NCBI GenBank assembly: GCA_050946255.1
Contig: JBMNUL010000057.1
Span: forward strand, 1-14,523
DNA length: 14,523 nt
Direction: 5' to 3'
Source of the DNA: JBMNUL01 sp050946255
Lineage (GTDB): Bacteria > Actinomycetota > Coriobacteriia > Coriobacteriales > CADBOM01
How positions within the stretch are numbered: the stretch's first letter is position 1; every line of letters starts with the position of its first letter. Positions 7,139 through 14,523 of the stretch are shown here, in pieces. The notes under the pieces were generated by a model. It had not been told where the DNA came from. It made no database searches and saw only the letters and a program-made list of their open reading frames with translations. A program made the translations under genes and the position numbers.

Positions 7139-10058
7139 CCATGATCTGCCTCACGTCCTCCGCCGACACCACCTCGACGGTATCCTTGGGAAACGCCCTC
7201 ATGAATATCTTCCCATACCACATCGTCCGCAACCTGCAGTCGCATAGAATCAGGAAACCCGAGTCCGACTTCGAGCGGATCAGCCTTCCCGCAGCCTGCT
7301 TCGTGTCTATCACCGCCTGCGGCAGCACAAAGGATTTCCAAGCATTGTCCTGGCGCGCGTTCCTCTCCTGATTGAGCGGGTCGTTGGGCCTGGCAAACGG
7401 GAGCTTTGGCAGTAATACACATCTGAGCGTGCGGCCCGGGGCGTCGAATCCCTCCCAGAACGACTTTGTGGCGAAGAGGCAAGCGTCCTCGTCGTTGGTG
7501 AAGTCGTCTCGGATCTTCCGCTTGGACTTGCCCGCAGACTGGCAAAGCAGATCCACCCCGTTCTCCTTGAGAATCGGGTACACCCTCTCGTAAACGGTGA
7601 GCATCTCGCGCTTGTTGGTGAAAAGCGTCAGCACGCCCCCTCCAAGTCCCAAGTGCACGTCGATCACCAGGTCGCAAAGGGAATCGATGTAGCCATCGCT
7701 TCTAGGATCTGGAAGGTCGTCGACGACGAGGGTCCGCATGTTGGCATAGAACCCCTCCGATGGGTCGAGGTGACATGCCTCCCACATCCCAGGCTCCAAC
7801 CTGTCCAACCCGATGCGGTTGGCAAAGTAATCGAAGGACTTCCCCACCGCCACGGTTGCGGACGTCAATATCACGCTGTTGGTCTCTGGGAAGAACTGCT
7901 CTGCGAGAACCGAGCCCAGGTCGACCAGGGCCGCGGTTAGAGACGAGCTTCCATTGCGGTCGAAGGAGATGTCCGCGAAGTAGAAATACCTGTCGTCGCT
8001 GCCGTCGAGCACAAGGGAGATCGCCTCCAGCATCTCGGACAACCTCGATATCGCGGAGCTGAGCTCTGTCTCCTGCTCAGCCAGCTCATCGAACTGCTCC
8101 GTCATCGAGAGCGCGTTCTTCATGTCGGAGATCATCTTGTCGAGCTGTCCCAATAGCGCGGTTCCGGAATCAAGAACCGCCTGCCACTGCGGAGTTTCCC
8201 GTCTGTCCTTGTTTATCCAGATGTCCACGCTCGAATAGGAGGACCTGGATTCCAATTCCGACAGCAGCTCCACGAACTGGAAGAACACCGAGGTGCTGGA
8301 TTCGATTGTCTTGAGATCGGTCTCGACCGATGTTATGAGGCCCAGTAGCGCCGAGCCACCATCTATGACCAGCGCCCTCTGCTCGATCTGCTTCAAAGGA
8401 CCCGTCGCAGATCCGAGCTTATGCAGATATGACGACATATCGCTCGAATCCACGCTGTGTGAGAACTGCTTGCGGGCCTCATCCTCCACACCATGGGCCT
8501 CGTCTACCACCCAATACCTTATCGGCGGCAGCACGCCCTTTGGAATCGAGACATCCCTGAAGAGCAGCGCATGGTTCGTGACCACGATCTCGCAGTTGTT
8601 GGCCTTCTTGCGGGCTCCGTGGAGAAGGCACCGGTTGGGGTAGTACCCGCACTTTCCGAACATGCACTCCTCTGATGAGCAAACTATGTTTCCCCTGGCC
8701 ACATGGCTGAGCGAGAGCGATAGCGAGTCGAGGTCTCCCCATACCGACTGCGATACGGAGGTGATGATGGAGGCCGTGGTCACGATGTCGTACTCCGAGG
8801 TGTTGCCATCCATGTCGCGTGCAAACCTCATGAGCTTGCGAAGACATGGATAGTGGTCGTATCCCTTGAGGGCAATGTAGGAGAAATCGATTCCCTCGAC
8901 CTCGCGCATCGCCTTTCGAAGCGTCGGCAGCTCCTTGAACACGAGCTGGTCGAGGAGCGTGTTGGTCTTCGTGGCAACGCCGACCCTCACGTGATTTCGC
9001 TTGGCGAACATCACCGCCGGGAGCAGATAGGAAATCGACTTCCCAACTCCTGTGCCCGCCTCGATGACTCTATGAGTCGAGGTGTAGAAGGCATCCGAGA
9101 CATCGAGCGCGAATTCCACTTGCTCCGGACGCCTCTCGAACTTCGGGTACATTTTCCCAACGACCCCATCTGCGGAAAAGGCGCGCTCCACATCCTCGCG
9201 TTCCACGGGCTTGAAGTCCAGCACGTTGTTCTCGGGGTCGATGAGGTCCGAACTCCCGTTGGATTCGGTCACGATCTGCTTGTCCCGGAGGGCGTACATC
9301 GAGAAGTTGCGCTCGCCGTCTTCGCCTGCGATCTGAATCAAGATGTCCCGGATCGGCCACGGGCCACCGGGTGCCATCTTGGAGATGAACCCGATCAGCT
9401 CGTGCGGCATATCGTCGAGCGCCGTGAGCATGATCCTCCAGAGCTCGCAGAGGGCCCGCACATCTCCATCTGCCCTGTGATTTCCCTTGCCGACCCCGAA
9501 CGCATCGCACATCGTGGCCTGATCGTGTGCCACCAGCCTGGGAAGGGCTATCCTCGACAGCCCCAGAGTGTCTATCCAGCACTCGCGACGGCTCAATACG
9601 GAATCTGGGTCAGAATATCTGGAGATGAATCCCCGGTCGAACCTGGCGTTGTGGGCAATCAGCAGGCGGCCGTCCACGAACTCGTCGAGCATCTCCACTG
9701 CCTCTTCCGGGGAAGGGGCACCGCTGACATCTGAATCTGCTATCGACGTGAGCTCGGTGATGAACTCCGGAATTGGCCTCCCGGGGTCGACGAAGGTCTG
9801 GAAGGTCTTCACCACCTCGGGACCGTTGACCACGGCTGCGGCGATTTCGATCAACTCGTCCTCGTCGTCGTGAAGTCCAGTGGTCTCGGTGTCGATCACC
9901 ACATAGTCGCGCTCCAGCAAACCGAAACGCTTGGTCTTGGCACGTTCTGCGAGCGTGCGGTATCTCTCCACCACATCATCGTTGGTGCCGGCTATCAAAA
10001 ATGCGTCGATTGGCTTTTGCGGCAATTGCGCGTCTACCTTATCTTCTTGCAGAAGCAC
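7122..10058 (-). CDS. dinG: DinG-type DNA helicase fused to a DEDDh (epsilon-like) 3'-5' exonuclease domain
   Basis: 978 residues. An N-terminal DEDDh exonuclease domain (about 50-210) has D56 and E58 (VIDTETTGL), H136-D141 (HNARFD) and H194-D198 (HRADGD), so its catalytic set is intact. The superfamily 2 XPD/DinG helicase follows: Walker A GTGVGKS (335-341), cysteines C405, C460, C465, C470 and C477 positioned for a 4Fe-4S cluster, VVTNHALLF (492-500), the DEAH box at 519-522, TSATVAVG, ATKSFWEGFD (864-872 region) and QAAGRLIR (921-928). The likely role is ATP-driven unwinding with nucleolytic trimming in repair or replication stress. A GTG at 10058 overlaps the upstream acetyltransferase gene by 25 nt, suggesting coupled translation. 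No strong ribosome binding site is visible, and a TTG at 10025 is possible. Confidence 0.92.
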   Translation of the reverse strand: MLLQEDKVDAQLPQKPIDAFLIAGTNDDVVERYRTLAERAKTKRFGLLERDYVVIDTETTGLHDDEDELIEIAAAVVNGPEVVKTFQTFVDPGRPIPEFITELTSIADSDVSGAPSPEEAVEMLDEFVDGRLLIAHNARFDRGFISRYSDPDSVLSRRECWIDTLGLSRIALPRLVAHDQATMCDAFGVGKGNHRADGDVRALCELWRIMLTALDDMPHELIGFISKMAPGGPWPIRDILIQIAGEDGERNFSMYALRDKQIVTESNGSSDLIDPENNVLDFKPVEREDVERAFSADGVVGKMYPKFERRPEQVEFALDVSDAFYTSTHRVIEAGTGVGKSISYLLPAVMFAKRNHVRVGVATKTNTLLDQLVFKELPTLRKAMREVEGIDFSYIALKGYDHYPCLRKLMRFARDMDGNTSEYDIVTTASIITSVSQSVWGDLDSLSLSLSHVARGNIVCSSEECMFGKCGYYPNRCLLHGARKKANNCEIVVTNHALLFRDVSIPKGVLPPIRYWVVDEAHGVEDEARKQFSHSVDSSDMSSYLHKLGSATGPLKQIEQRALVIDGGSALLGLITSVETDLKTIESSTSVFFQFVELLSELESRSSYSSVDIWINKDRRETPQWQAVLDSGTALLGQLDKMISDMKNALSMTEQFDELAEQETELSSAISRLSEMLEAISLVLDGSDDRYFYFADISFDRNGSSSLTAALVDLGSVLAEQFFPETNSVILTSATVAVGKSFDYFANRIGLDRLEPGMWEACHLDPSEGFYANMRTLVVDDLPDPRSDGYIDSLCDLVIDVHLGLGGGVLTLFTNKREMLTVYERVYPILKENGVDLLCQSAGKSKRKIRDDFTNDEDACLFATKSFWEGFDAPGRTLRCVLLPKLPFARPNDPLNQERNARQDNAWKSFVLPQAVIDTKQAAGRLIRSKSDSGFLILCDCRLRTMWYGKIFMRAFPKDTVEVVSAEDVRQIMESSQL

Positions 10059-10621
10059 TCGAACTCGCGCGTTCCCAACCTTGTTATCGGAATATCGAGC
10101 TTGCCGCTATCCGAATATCCAAGGCTGGTCCAGAACCCGTCGTTCGAGTGGGAAATGGGGACTGCGAAGATCTCGTCGGTCCTCTCGGTGGTGTTCAGAG
10201 CATCCCTCTCAACAGCCATCAGGAGCTGCGTCCCTATCCCCTTGCGCTTCACCTCTGGTCTTATGATCAGGTGCTGAATCGTCCATGCATTTCGATTCGG
10301 CCAACCCCTCACAACCAGAGTGTAACCCACAATCGAGGCGTCGACATAGGCGCGGAATATCAGCTTGTCCGAAGGGTTCATCCCCTCCGGCCAGATTTCC
10401 AGCTCGCGCTCGAGGGTGAAGTCAAAACCCCTTTGGCCCACAATCTCACGAATCGCCTCGATGGCGGTCTCCCTAACGAGGTCGAGCTCGACTATCTCCA
10501 ATTTGGAAAGCTGGGTGGCAGAGACACGGTCGATCTTCAGGCCCGAGGTGATCTCAGCCTCTTTGTAAACGAGGTCGAAACCCTCTGGCATCTCATTTCC
10601 AGTGGGCATTGGCTTCTTCAT
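10034..10621 (-). CDS. GNAT-family N-acetyltransferase
   Basis: 195 residues. The C-terminal half carries a GNAT fold: beta4 and motif A read IQHLIIRPEVKRKGIGTQLL (115-134), including the acetyl-CoA pyrophosphate-binding RKGIG, followed by DEIFAVPISHSNDGFWTSLGY, typical of the final strands. The N-terminal 90 residues are not recognisable and may set substrate choice. The ATG at 10621 is preceded by a strong GGAGGT 7 nt upstream, which rules in favour of it over a GTG at 10645. The end overlaps the start of the dinG-like gene by 25 nt, so the two are almost certainly co-transcribed. The substrate is unknown; many stand-alone GNATs of this kind acetylate protein N-termini, polyamines or small amines. 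Confidence 0.85.
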   Translation of the reverse strand: MKKPMPTGNEMPEGFDLVYKEAEITSGLKIDRVSATQLSKLEIVELDLVRETAIEAIREIVGQRGFDFTLERELEIWPEGMNPSDKLIFRAYVDASIVGYTLVVRGWPNRNAWTIQHLIIRPEVKRKGIGTQLLMAVERDALNTTERTDEIFAVPISHSNDGFWTSLGYSDSGKLDIPITRLGTREFECFCKKIR

Positions 10622-10732
10622 TTTCCTAACCTCCGCAAGGTCCACGACACGTCAGAGCAGATTCCACATCACATTGAAACCTGCCAAGTGAGAGAAAGAT
10701 GCCGTTTCAAATGTCGCTAAAGTGGAAATTCC

Positions 10733-10788
10733 TCAAGCAAATATTCCATTTGCATATATATCAAGCAAATATTCCATTTGCATATATA
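10733..10788. repeat. Perfect 28-bp tandem duplication with inverted repeats and TATA-like boxes
   Basis: Two identical 28-bp copies lie head to tail at 10733-10760 and 10761-10788. Each contains the inverted repeat GCAAAT-ATTCC-ATTTGC (10737-10753 and 10765-10781) directly followed by an alternating ATATATA stretch. The pair sits in the 332-bp divergent region between the GNAT-dinG unit (minus strand) and the patatin-like gene (plus strand), 112 bp from the former's ATG and 165 bp from the latter's. The combination looks like a duplicated operator over TATA-type promoter elements serving one or both sides. The rest of 10622-10953 holds only a TAAAACCACC direct repeat (10864-10873 and 10918-10927) and no supported gene. 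Confidence 0.85.
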
Positions 10789-10953
10789 GATTCTACCAAA
10801 CAGCTTCCCCAGGAAATATGGTCACATCTAATATGCCTGTCCAATATGGAGAACTTTTGACATTAAAACCACCGGGAACGGAACCGATTTTGGCACGACA
10901 CCTTGTGGAATGAGAGCTAAAACCACCCTGCTCATGCTATAGTTCATCTCATC

Positions 10954-11829
10954 ATGGAAAACAACGTGTTCGATACAGCACTCATATTCGAAGGCGGTGG
11001 CATGCGGGATTCCTATACCGCAGCCGTCGCCAACACTCTGCTCGAGAACCATATCTATTTCGACAACGTCTATGGAGTGTCGGCTGGTTCCAGCAACGCG
11101 GTCAACTACATCTGCCGAGACCAGAAGCGCACCAAGGAGTCGTTCGTCGACTTCTGCACCAACCCCAAGTTCGGCGGGCTCGACACCCTGCTCGAGCACA
11201 AGGGTTACTTCTATGCCGAGTACATCTACGAGGAGGCCTGCCGTCCGGGCGAGAAGCTGCCGTTCAAGTTCATCGATTTCATGAGCAACCCCGCCAAGCT
11301 CACAATCTTGGGTTTCAGGCGCGACACCGGTGAGACGGTCTACTGGCACCGCGAGAACATGATGACCCTGAACGACCTGATGAGGAGGGTCAGGGCATCT
11401 TCATCGCTGCCCTTCTTCATGCCTCCGCCAATCGTCGACGGATACCCTTGCTATGACGGTGGTCTTGGAGAGGGAGCAGGCCTTCCGATTGAAAAGGCCA
11501 AGAGAGACGGATTCGAGAAGTTCTTCATCGTCAGAACCAGACCGCGCGAGTATCGCAAAGAGGAGAAGAACACCGCGATGGCCCTGCTGTTCCCCCGCCG
11601 TCCCTACCTGAGGAAGGCCCTCAACACCCGTGGGCAGAGGTACAACGATGTTTGCGATGAGATTGAGAGGCTAGAGGCGGAAGGCAAGGCATACGTGTTC
11701 TACTCCAAGGACATCACTGCAACCAGCGGGACAAAAGAGCTCGCGGTTCTGGAGAAGAACTACGCCGCGGGGTACGAGCAGGCGCAATCCGAAGTGCCGG
11801 CTTGGAAGGAATTCCTCGGACTGGACTAG
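10954..11829 (+). CDS. Patatin-like phospholipase family protein
   Basis: 291 residues. The patatin fold is shown by the oxyanion-hole segment FEGGGMRDSY (12-21), the nucleophile elbow GVSAGSS (41-47, nucleophile S43), RASSSLPFFMPP (148-159) and the DGG motif with catalytic D168. The family hydrolyses acyl ester bonds in membrane lipids or other esters. The protein most resembles the YjjU-type group seen in gut bacteria, which share EGGGMRxSYT and ISAGSS signatures, so transfer from bacteria is a reasonable inference. In an archaeon with ether lipids the ester substrate is unclear. No ribosome binding site precedes the ATG, so a leaderless transcript is possible. It is divergent from the GNAT gene, sharing the duplicated 28-bp element region. 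Confidence 0.9.
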   Translation: MENNVFDTALIFEGGGMRDSYTAAVANTLLENHIYFDNVYGVSAGSSNAVNYICRDQKRTKESFVDFCTNPKFGGLDTLLEHKGYFYAEYIYEEACRPGEKLPFKFIDFMSNPAKLTILGFRRDTGETVYWHRENMMTLNDLMRRVRASSSLPFFMPPPIVDGYPCYDGGLGEGAGLPIEKAKRDGFEKFFIVRTRPREYRKEEKNTAMALLFPRRPYLRKALNTRGQRYNDVCDEIERLEAEGKAYVFYSKDITATSGTKELAVLEKNYAAGYEQAQSEVPAWKEFLGLD

Positions 11830-11905
11830 TCGGGAAGAAGAAATTCCCTCGCAATGGGTTAGCCGGGAAACTGAATTTGCAAATCGGCATCTGCAATCTG
11901 AGGCC

Positions 11906-11925
11906 ATCGAGAGAGCGCCCTCGAT
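11906..11925. other. Small inverted repeat between patatin-like and DUF genes
   Basis: ATCGAG and CTCGAT form a 6-bp stem with an 8-base loop in the 168-bp convergent region after the patatin-like gene. No T-tract follows on either strand close by. It may mark the shared 3' end, but this is weak. Confidence 0.2.
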
Positions 11926-11997
11926 AAACGACGATATCGCTCGCCGATATTACCGATAATCCCAATTATTGAAAATACGAGCGTCCGGGCAGGATGA

Positions 11998-12375
11998 CTA
12001 TTCGAACTCGATAGAGCAATCCTTCTCCAATGCCAGATGGCACTCGGCCTCGACTGCTTTCAGAATCGCCGGAATCATGATGCAGGATGCATGGCCGGGG
12101 AAGTTTTCCCTGGCGTAATCGTAGAATGGACCGCTTCCGGGTTTGTTGAGGCAGATGTCGAAAACCTCGAAAGTGTCTCCCAAGGCCTGGAACATCCCGT
12201 TCACGGCATCGCAACCCGTCTCGACGTTGATCCTCACAGTGTCCTCGTCGACTTCTGTTACCTCTACATTCGCAACATATCCGCAGACGCCTGGATTGAC
12301 TTTGACTCTCGTGATGACGTCTCCTTTCGCCTTCTTTTTCGATAATTGAAAACATAACTCTAAACAACTGGGCAT
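11998..12375 (-). CDS. Small cysteine-containing protein of a DUF6951-like family
   Basis: About 105-125 residues depending on start. The core begins TRVKVNPGVCGYVANVEV and continues with a conserved-looking ETGCDAVNGM, FDICLNKPG and PGHASCIMIPAILKAVE, ending in a LALEKDCSIE segment. I associate this pattern from memory with an uncharacterised family (DUF6951) found in anaerobic bacteria and methanogens; no function is known. Repeated cysteines suggest metal or thiol chemistry, but that is inference. The start is unclear. An ATG at 12375 (taken here) has only a weak TAGGGA upstream and adds about 20 residues unlike the core; ATG 12399 is longer still. A strong AAAGGAG lies 5 nt before an ATC at 12315, exactly where homologues would begin. 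Confidence 0.7.
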   Translation of the reverse strand: MPSCLELCFQLSKKKAKGDVITRVKVNPGVCGYVANVEVTEVDEDTVRINVETGCDAVNGMFQALGDTFEVFDICLNKPGSGPFYDYARENFPGHASCIMIPAILKAVEAECHLALEKDCSIEFE

Positions 12376-12576
12376 GCAAATTTCCCTAGGCTCTCGCATT
12401 CCATCGAAATCGGGCGTTCACCCGGCAGGTTACGTGGTTGCCTTGCCCTGTCATGAACGTACAATCTGCATAATTGGAAAAGCGGGACAAGGCTCTGGAA
12501 AGCCACCTGCCCAAATGCTCGACTTGGCCCAGGGTGCCAGGCTGAAAAGAACAGAACATGCCAAGGACTTCGGGAC

Positions 12577-12583
12577 GGAGGTG
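12577..12583 (+). promoter_or_regulatory. Consensus ribosome binding site deciding a GTG start
   Basis: GGAGGTG, a full match to the archaeal/bacterial anti-Shine-Dalgarno complement, lies 5 nt before the GTG at 12589 and fixes that start for the tail-anchored protein. Confidence 0.8.
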
Positions 12584-12588
12584 CAGCT

Positions 12589-13341
12589 GTGAACATCGAC
12601 GAGGCAGAAGAGGAACAACAAGAGGAAGAGCAAGAGGAGGAGCAACCGGCGGAGGAATCTGAATACCCCCGTGCCGAAGACTGCTACCTCGGAATGTATG
12701 TCACCTTCCGCCCACAGTCAAAAGAGGGACAGGGAACCATGACGAGCGCCGAATGCGCAATTGGGGCGAAGGTCGACATCGTCTTTCCCGATTCGGAGAA
12801 TTCAGAGGGGGATGCCCAGGACGACGATCGGGAAAAAGTCGATGTGCCCACCTTTGTCGGCAGAAGCGGAGGTCAGCTGGCCCCAGTTCCAGATAAGGAA
12901 GCCGCGACACTCCAGAAACTCCATGACGAGGGATGGGACATCGAGGCCGTGCTCTCGCTGGTGATGTACCGGCAGAAGGACCACGTGTTCTCAGGCGAGG
13001 TCGCGATATTCTGCTATGACTCGCAGATGGAGAACGTCTCGGCGATCGTCGAGTTCAAGAGGCAGAGCATCAAGAGAATCAAGGGTGGCGACCACCCCAA
13101 GATCTCCCTTCATCAGAAGAACTTCGAGAAGGTCTTGTCCAGCAACGGGGAGTGGTTCATGACCAAGGGAGAGCCGCTGCCAAAGCTGGGCAAGGGCGAG
13201 GCATATTTCAAGAAGAGGCAGACAGCGACCGACAAGATGGTCGACATGTCGATAGAGCACCGGGCCGGATGCACCGTTGCCTCGACTGCCGGATTGGTTG
13301 TAATCGTCCTCCTGATAATCGGGCTCATCTGGATTTTCTGA
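12589..13341 (+). CDS. Acidic tail-anchored membrane protein of unknown function
   Basis: 250 residues. Residues 5-24 are a run rich in glutamate and glutamine. The middle (about 27-215) is a soluble region of mixed composition with no recognised domain. A single hydrophobic helix (about 229-250, STAGLVVIVLLIIGLIWIF) ends the protein with no residues after it. That is the layout of a tail-anchored protein: soluble part in the cytoplasm, one C-terminal anchor, inserted after translation. No signal peptide is present. The GTG start is fixed by a consensus GGAGGTG 5 nt upstream. It is divergent from the small DUF-type gene and converges on the deacetylase-like gene. The family was not recognised, so no function is proposed. 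Confidence 0.8.
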   Translation: MNIDEAEEEQQEEEQEEEQPAEESEYPRAEDCYLGMYVTFRPQSKEGQGTMTSAECAIGAKVDIVFPDSENSEGDAQDDDREKVDVPTFVGRSGGQLAPVPDKEAATLQKLHDEGWDIEAVLSLVMYRQKDHVFSGEVAIFCYDSQMENVSAIVEFKRQSIKRIKGGDHPKISLHQKNFEKVLSSNGEWFMTKGEPLPKLGKGEAYFKKRQTATDKMVDMSIEHRAGCTVASTAGLVVIVLLIIGLIWIF

Positions 13342-13503
13342 CGCCGATTGACACCGGTCACATCCGCATCTCCCGGTAATTACCTCAGTCTGCGGGGAAT
13401 CGCTCGGCAGAAACTTCAGATTGGGACCGAGAAGCTCTATCGAATGCAGGACTGGCCGACAAAACCTCGGGCTCGGCGAAACCCCACGCAGTTCTCCGTA
13501 TTA

Positions 13504-14523
13504 TCATATGCTGCTCGAAGTCACGGTCGGCACCGTGCTCTTCGATAACAACTCGTCCACGGTCACCAACGTGTAACCCTGCTTTTGAAGAGACTCTATG
13601 ATCTTTGGCAGGGATTCCACTGTGGCGGTCAGGTCTCCCCCACCCGCGTGCATCTCGATGATGTCACCAGGGCCGACATCAGTCGCAGCGCTCAAAATCT
13701 GGTCTGCCCCGACCCCATCGAGATCGTGGGTATCGATTGTGGCTCCTATCAAATATGTGATGGCGCCATCTGTCGCTTTCCACTCATCTGCGCCGAAGGC
13801 GAGATATGGTGCCCGCATGACATCGGTCTGGACCCCTGTGGAGGACTTTATCGCCGAGATGGTCTTGTCGACGCTGTCCTTCACCTCATCGGAATCCATG
13901 TCCGTGAGATAGGCGTTCTCATAGGCATGCACCGCGATCTGATTCCCACCATCGACAATTGCCTTTGCCTCATCTGGGTTCTTCTCAACTGAAGCCCCAT
14001 CGACGAAGAACGTGGCCTTTACCTTGTATTTCGCCAAGATGTCGAGAATCTCCTGCGTGTAATCGCCGGGGCCATCGTCGAAAGTGAGGGCAACGACCTT
14101 CTCTTCTGTATCCGAGGAGAACTTCTTCACAAGGGCATGCGTGGTCTTGGTCTTAGTTTCCGTGACGGTCTTCCCCGAGATCTTCCCGACCAAAGTGACC
14201 TTCACCCCGTCGACTCCCTTCCTCATCAGCACGGACATCGGCCCGGATCCAGATACAGAGACCTTGTACTCTGATGTCTTCTCGGTGGAGTCGGCATCCT
14301 CGGTCACATCTCGACCGGGTGTCAGCTCCACGATGTCCCCGTTGTGGAGCGGAGCATCGACGTCGTATTCCTTGCCGTTGACCTTGAAAGAGAATGGCTC
14401 TCCCTTCCCCTCCTCGAGCACCGACCCGTCAACTGCGAGCAAATCACCTGGGTTCGTCTCGACAATCCCCGAGTCCACGATGCTCTGCACGCTGGACCCG
14501 GCATCGACCTGATACGATTGCCC
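13504..14523 (-). CDS. NodB-fold polysaccharide deacetylase-like protein (5' end beyond the window)
   Basis: At least 339 codons are open to the window edge; the N-terminus is missing. Numbering from the GTG at 14490, residues 1-60 resemble a small beta-rich domain (FSFKVNGKEYDV, DIVELTPGRD). A region of about 60 residues follows, and the NodB domain starts near 130. Seen motifs are TFDDGP (136-141, catalytic base and metal aspartate), HAYEN (188-192), RAPYLAFG (226-233) and IIEMHAGGGD (277-286). In the classical H-[ST]-x-x-H motif the second metal-binding histidine is replaced by N192. The family removes acetyl groups from amino sugars at the cell surface. If the host is a wall-less archaeon the target is not peptidoglycan of its own. 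Secretion cannot be judged without the N-terminus. Confidence 0.85.
   Translation of the reverse strand, partial: GQSYQVDAGSSVQSIVDSGIVETNPGDLLAVDGSVLEEGKGEPFSFKVNGKEYDVDAPLHNGDIVELTPGRDVTEDADSTEKTSEYKVSVSGSGPMSVLMRKGVDGVKVTLVGKISGKTVTETKTKTTHALVKKFSSDTEEKVVALTFDDGPGDYTQEILDILAKYKVKATFFVDGASVEKNPDEAKAIVDGGNQIAVHAYENAYLTDMDSDEVKDSVDKTISAIKSSTGVQTDVMRAPYLAFGADEWKATDGAITYLIGATIDTHDLDGVGADQILSAATDVGPGDIIEMHAGGGDLTATVESLPKIIESLQKQGYTLVTVDELLSKSTVPTVTSSSI

Noticed and set aside
10733..10788. CRISPR repeat
   Set aside because: The two 28-bp copies are directly adjacent with no spacer, and no cas gene is present.
10722..10913. 63-codon plus-strand frame through the 28-bp duplication
   Set aside because: It has no plausible ribosome binding site, a GTG start and a peptide that merely reads through the repeat; the DNA looks regulatory.
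11012..11014. Asp where patatins usually have Gly after the oxyanion-hole arginine (GGGMRD)
   Set aside because: I recall this position as variable (A/D/N/G) in the EGGGMRxSYT subgroup, so it is not a sign of inactivation.
12374..12592. 72-codon plus-strand frame ending in a GTGA overlap with the tail-anchored gene
   Set aside because: The overlap is suggestive, but there is no ribosome binding site, no recognisable protein character, and it covers the 5' region of the divergent gene.

Overview
The window looks like a chromosomal stretch of an archaeon, most plausibly a Thermoplasmatota/Methanomassiliicoccales-type gut or rumen methanogen. This rests on indirect signs. Several genes follow A/T-rich TATA-like boxes in otherwise G+C-rich intergenic DNA (the clearest at 2302-2311 and 4851-4859) rather than -35/-10 pairs. 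Ribosome binding sites are GGAG/GGAGGTG. One gene is followed by a bare T-tract typical of archaeal termination. The gene mix is bacterial-flavoured (DinG with exonuclease domain, gut-type patatin, NodB-fold deacetylase, YdcF). No rRNA, tRNA or methanogenesis gene is present, so the assignment is an inference.

Layout. Positions 1-376 hold a 17-bp repeat pair and a decayed minisatellite of about 45 bp that runs into the 3' end of a minus-strand B12-type radical SAM gene with a C-terminal membrane helix (342-2066). That gene has a TATA box more than 200 nt upstream and a leader rich in potential hairpins (2067-2285). Positions 2470-6741 carry a minus-strand cluster that reads, in transcription order, purD (purine synthesis), a Nudix ADP-ribose pyrophosphatase-like gene, a class I aspartate-type aminotransferase with its own TATA box, a previously easy-to-miss 31-residue membrane peptide gene, and a YdcF/DUF218 membrane protein ending at a T-tract. 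Positions 7122-10621 hold a two-gene minus-strand unit: a GNAT acetyltransferase overlapping a 978-residue DinG-type exonuclease-helicase.

The 332-bp divergent region 10622-10953 contains a perfect 28-bp tandem duplication, each copy carrying an inverted repeat next to a TATA-like stretch. To its right are a plus-strand patatin-like lipase (10954-11829), a minus-strand small cysteine-containing DUF-type protein with an uncertain start (11998-12375), a plus-strand tail-anchored acidic protein of unknown function (12589-13341) and a 5'-truncated minus-strand NodB-fold polysaccharide deacetylase-like gene with an unusual metal-site residue (13504 to window end).

The genes do not form one obvious pathway. 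Purine/nucleotide metabolism (purD, Nudix) is joined as an operon. The radical SAM, YdcF, small peptide, patatin and tail-anchored proteins all point to membranes or lipids. I did not find a clear defence or mobile system. The most unusual signals are the decayed in-gene repeat, the duplicated operator-like element, the structured leader, the exonuclease/Fe-S helicase fusion, and the possible AUC start.
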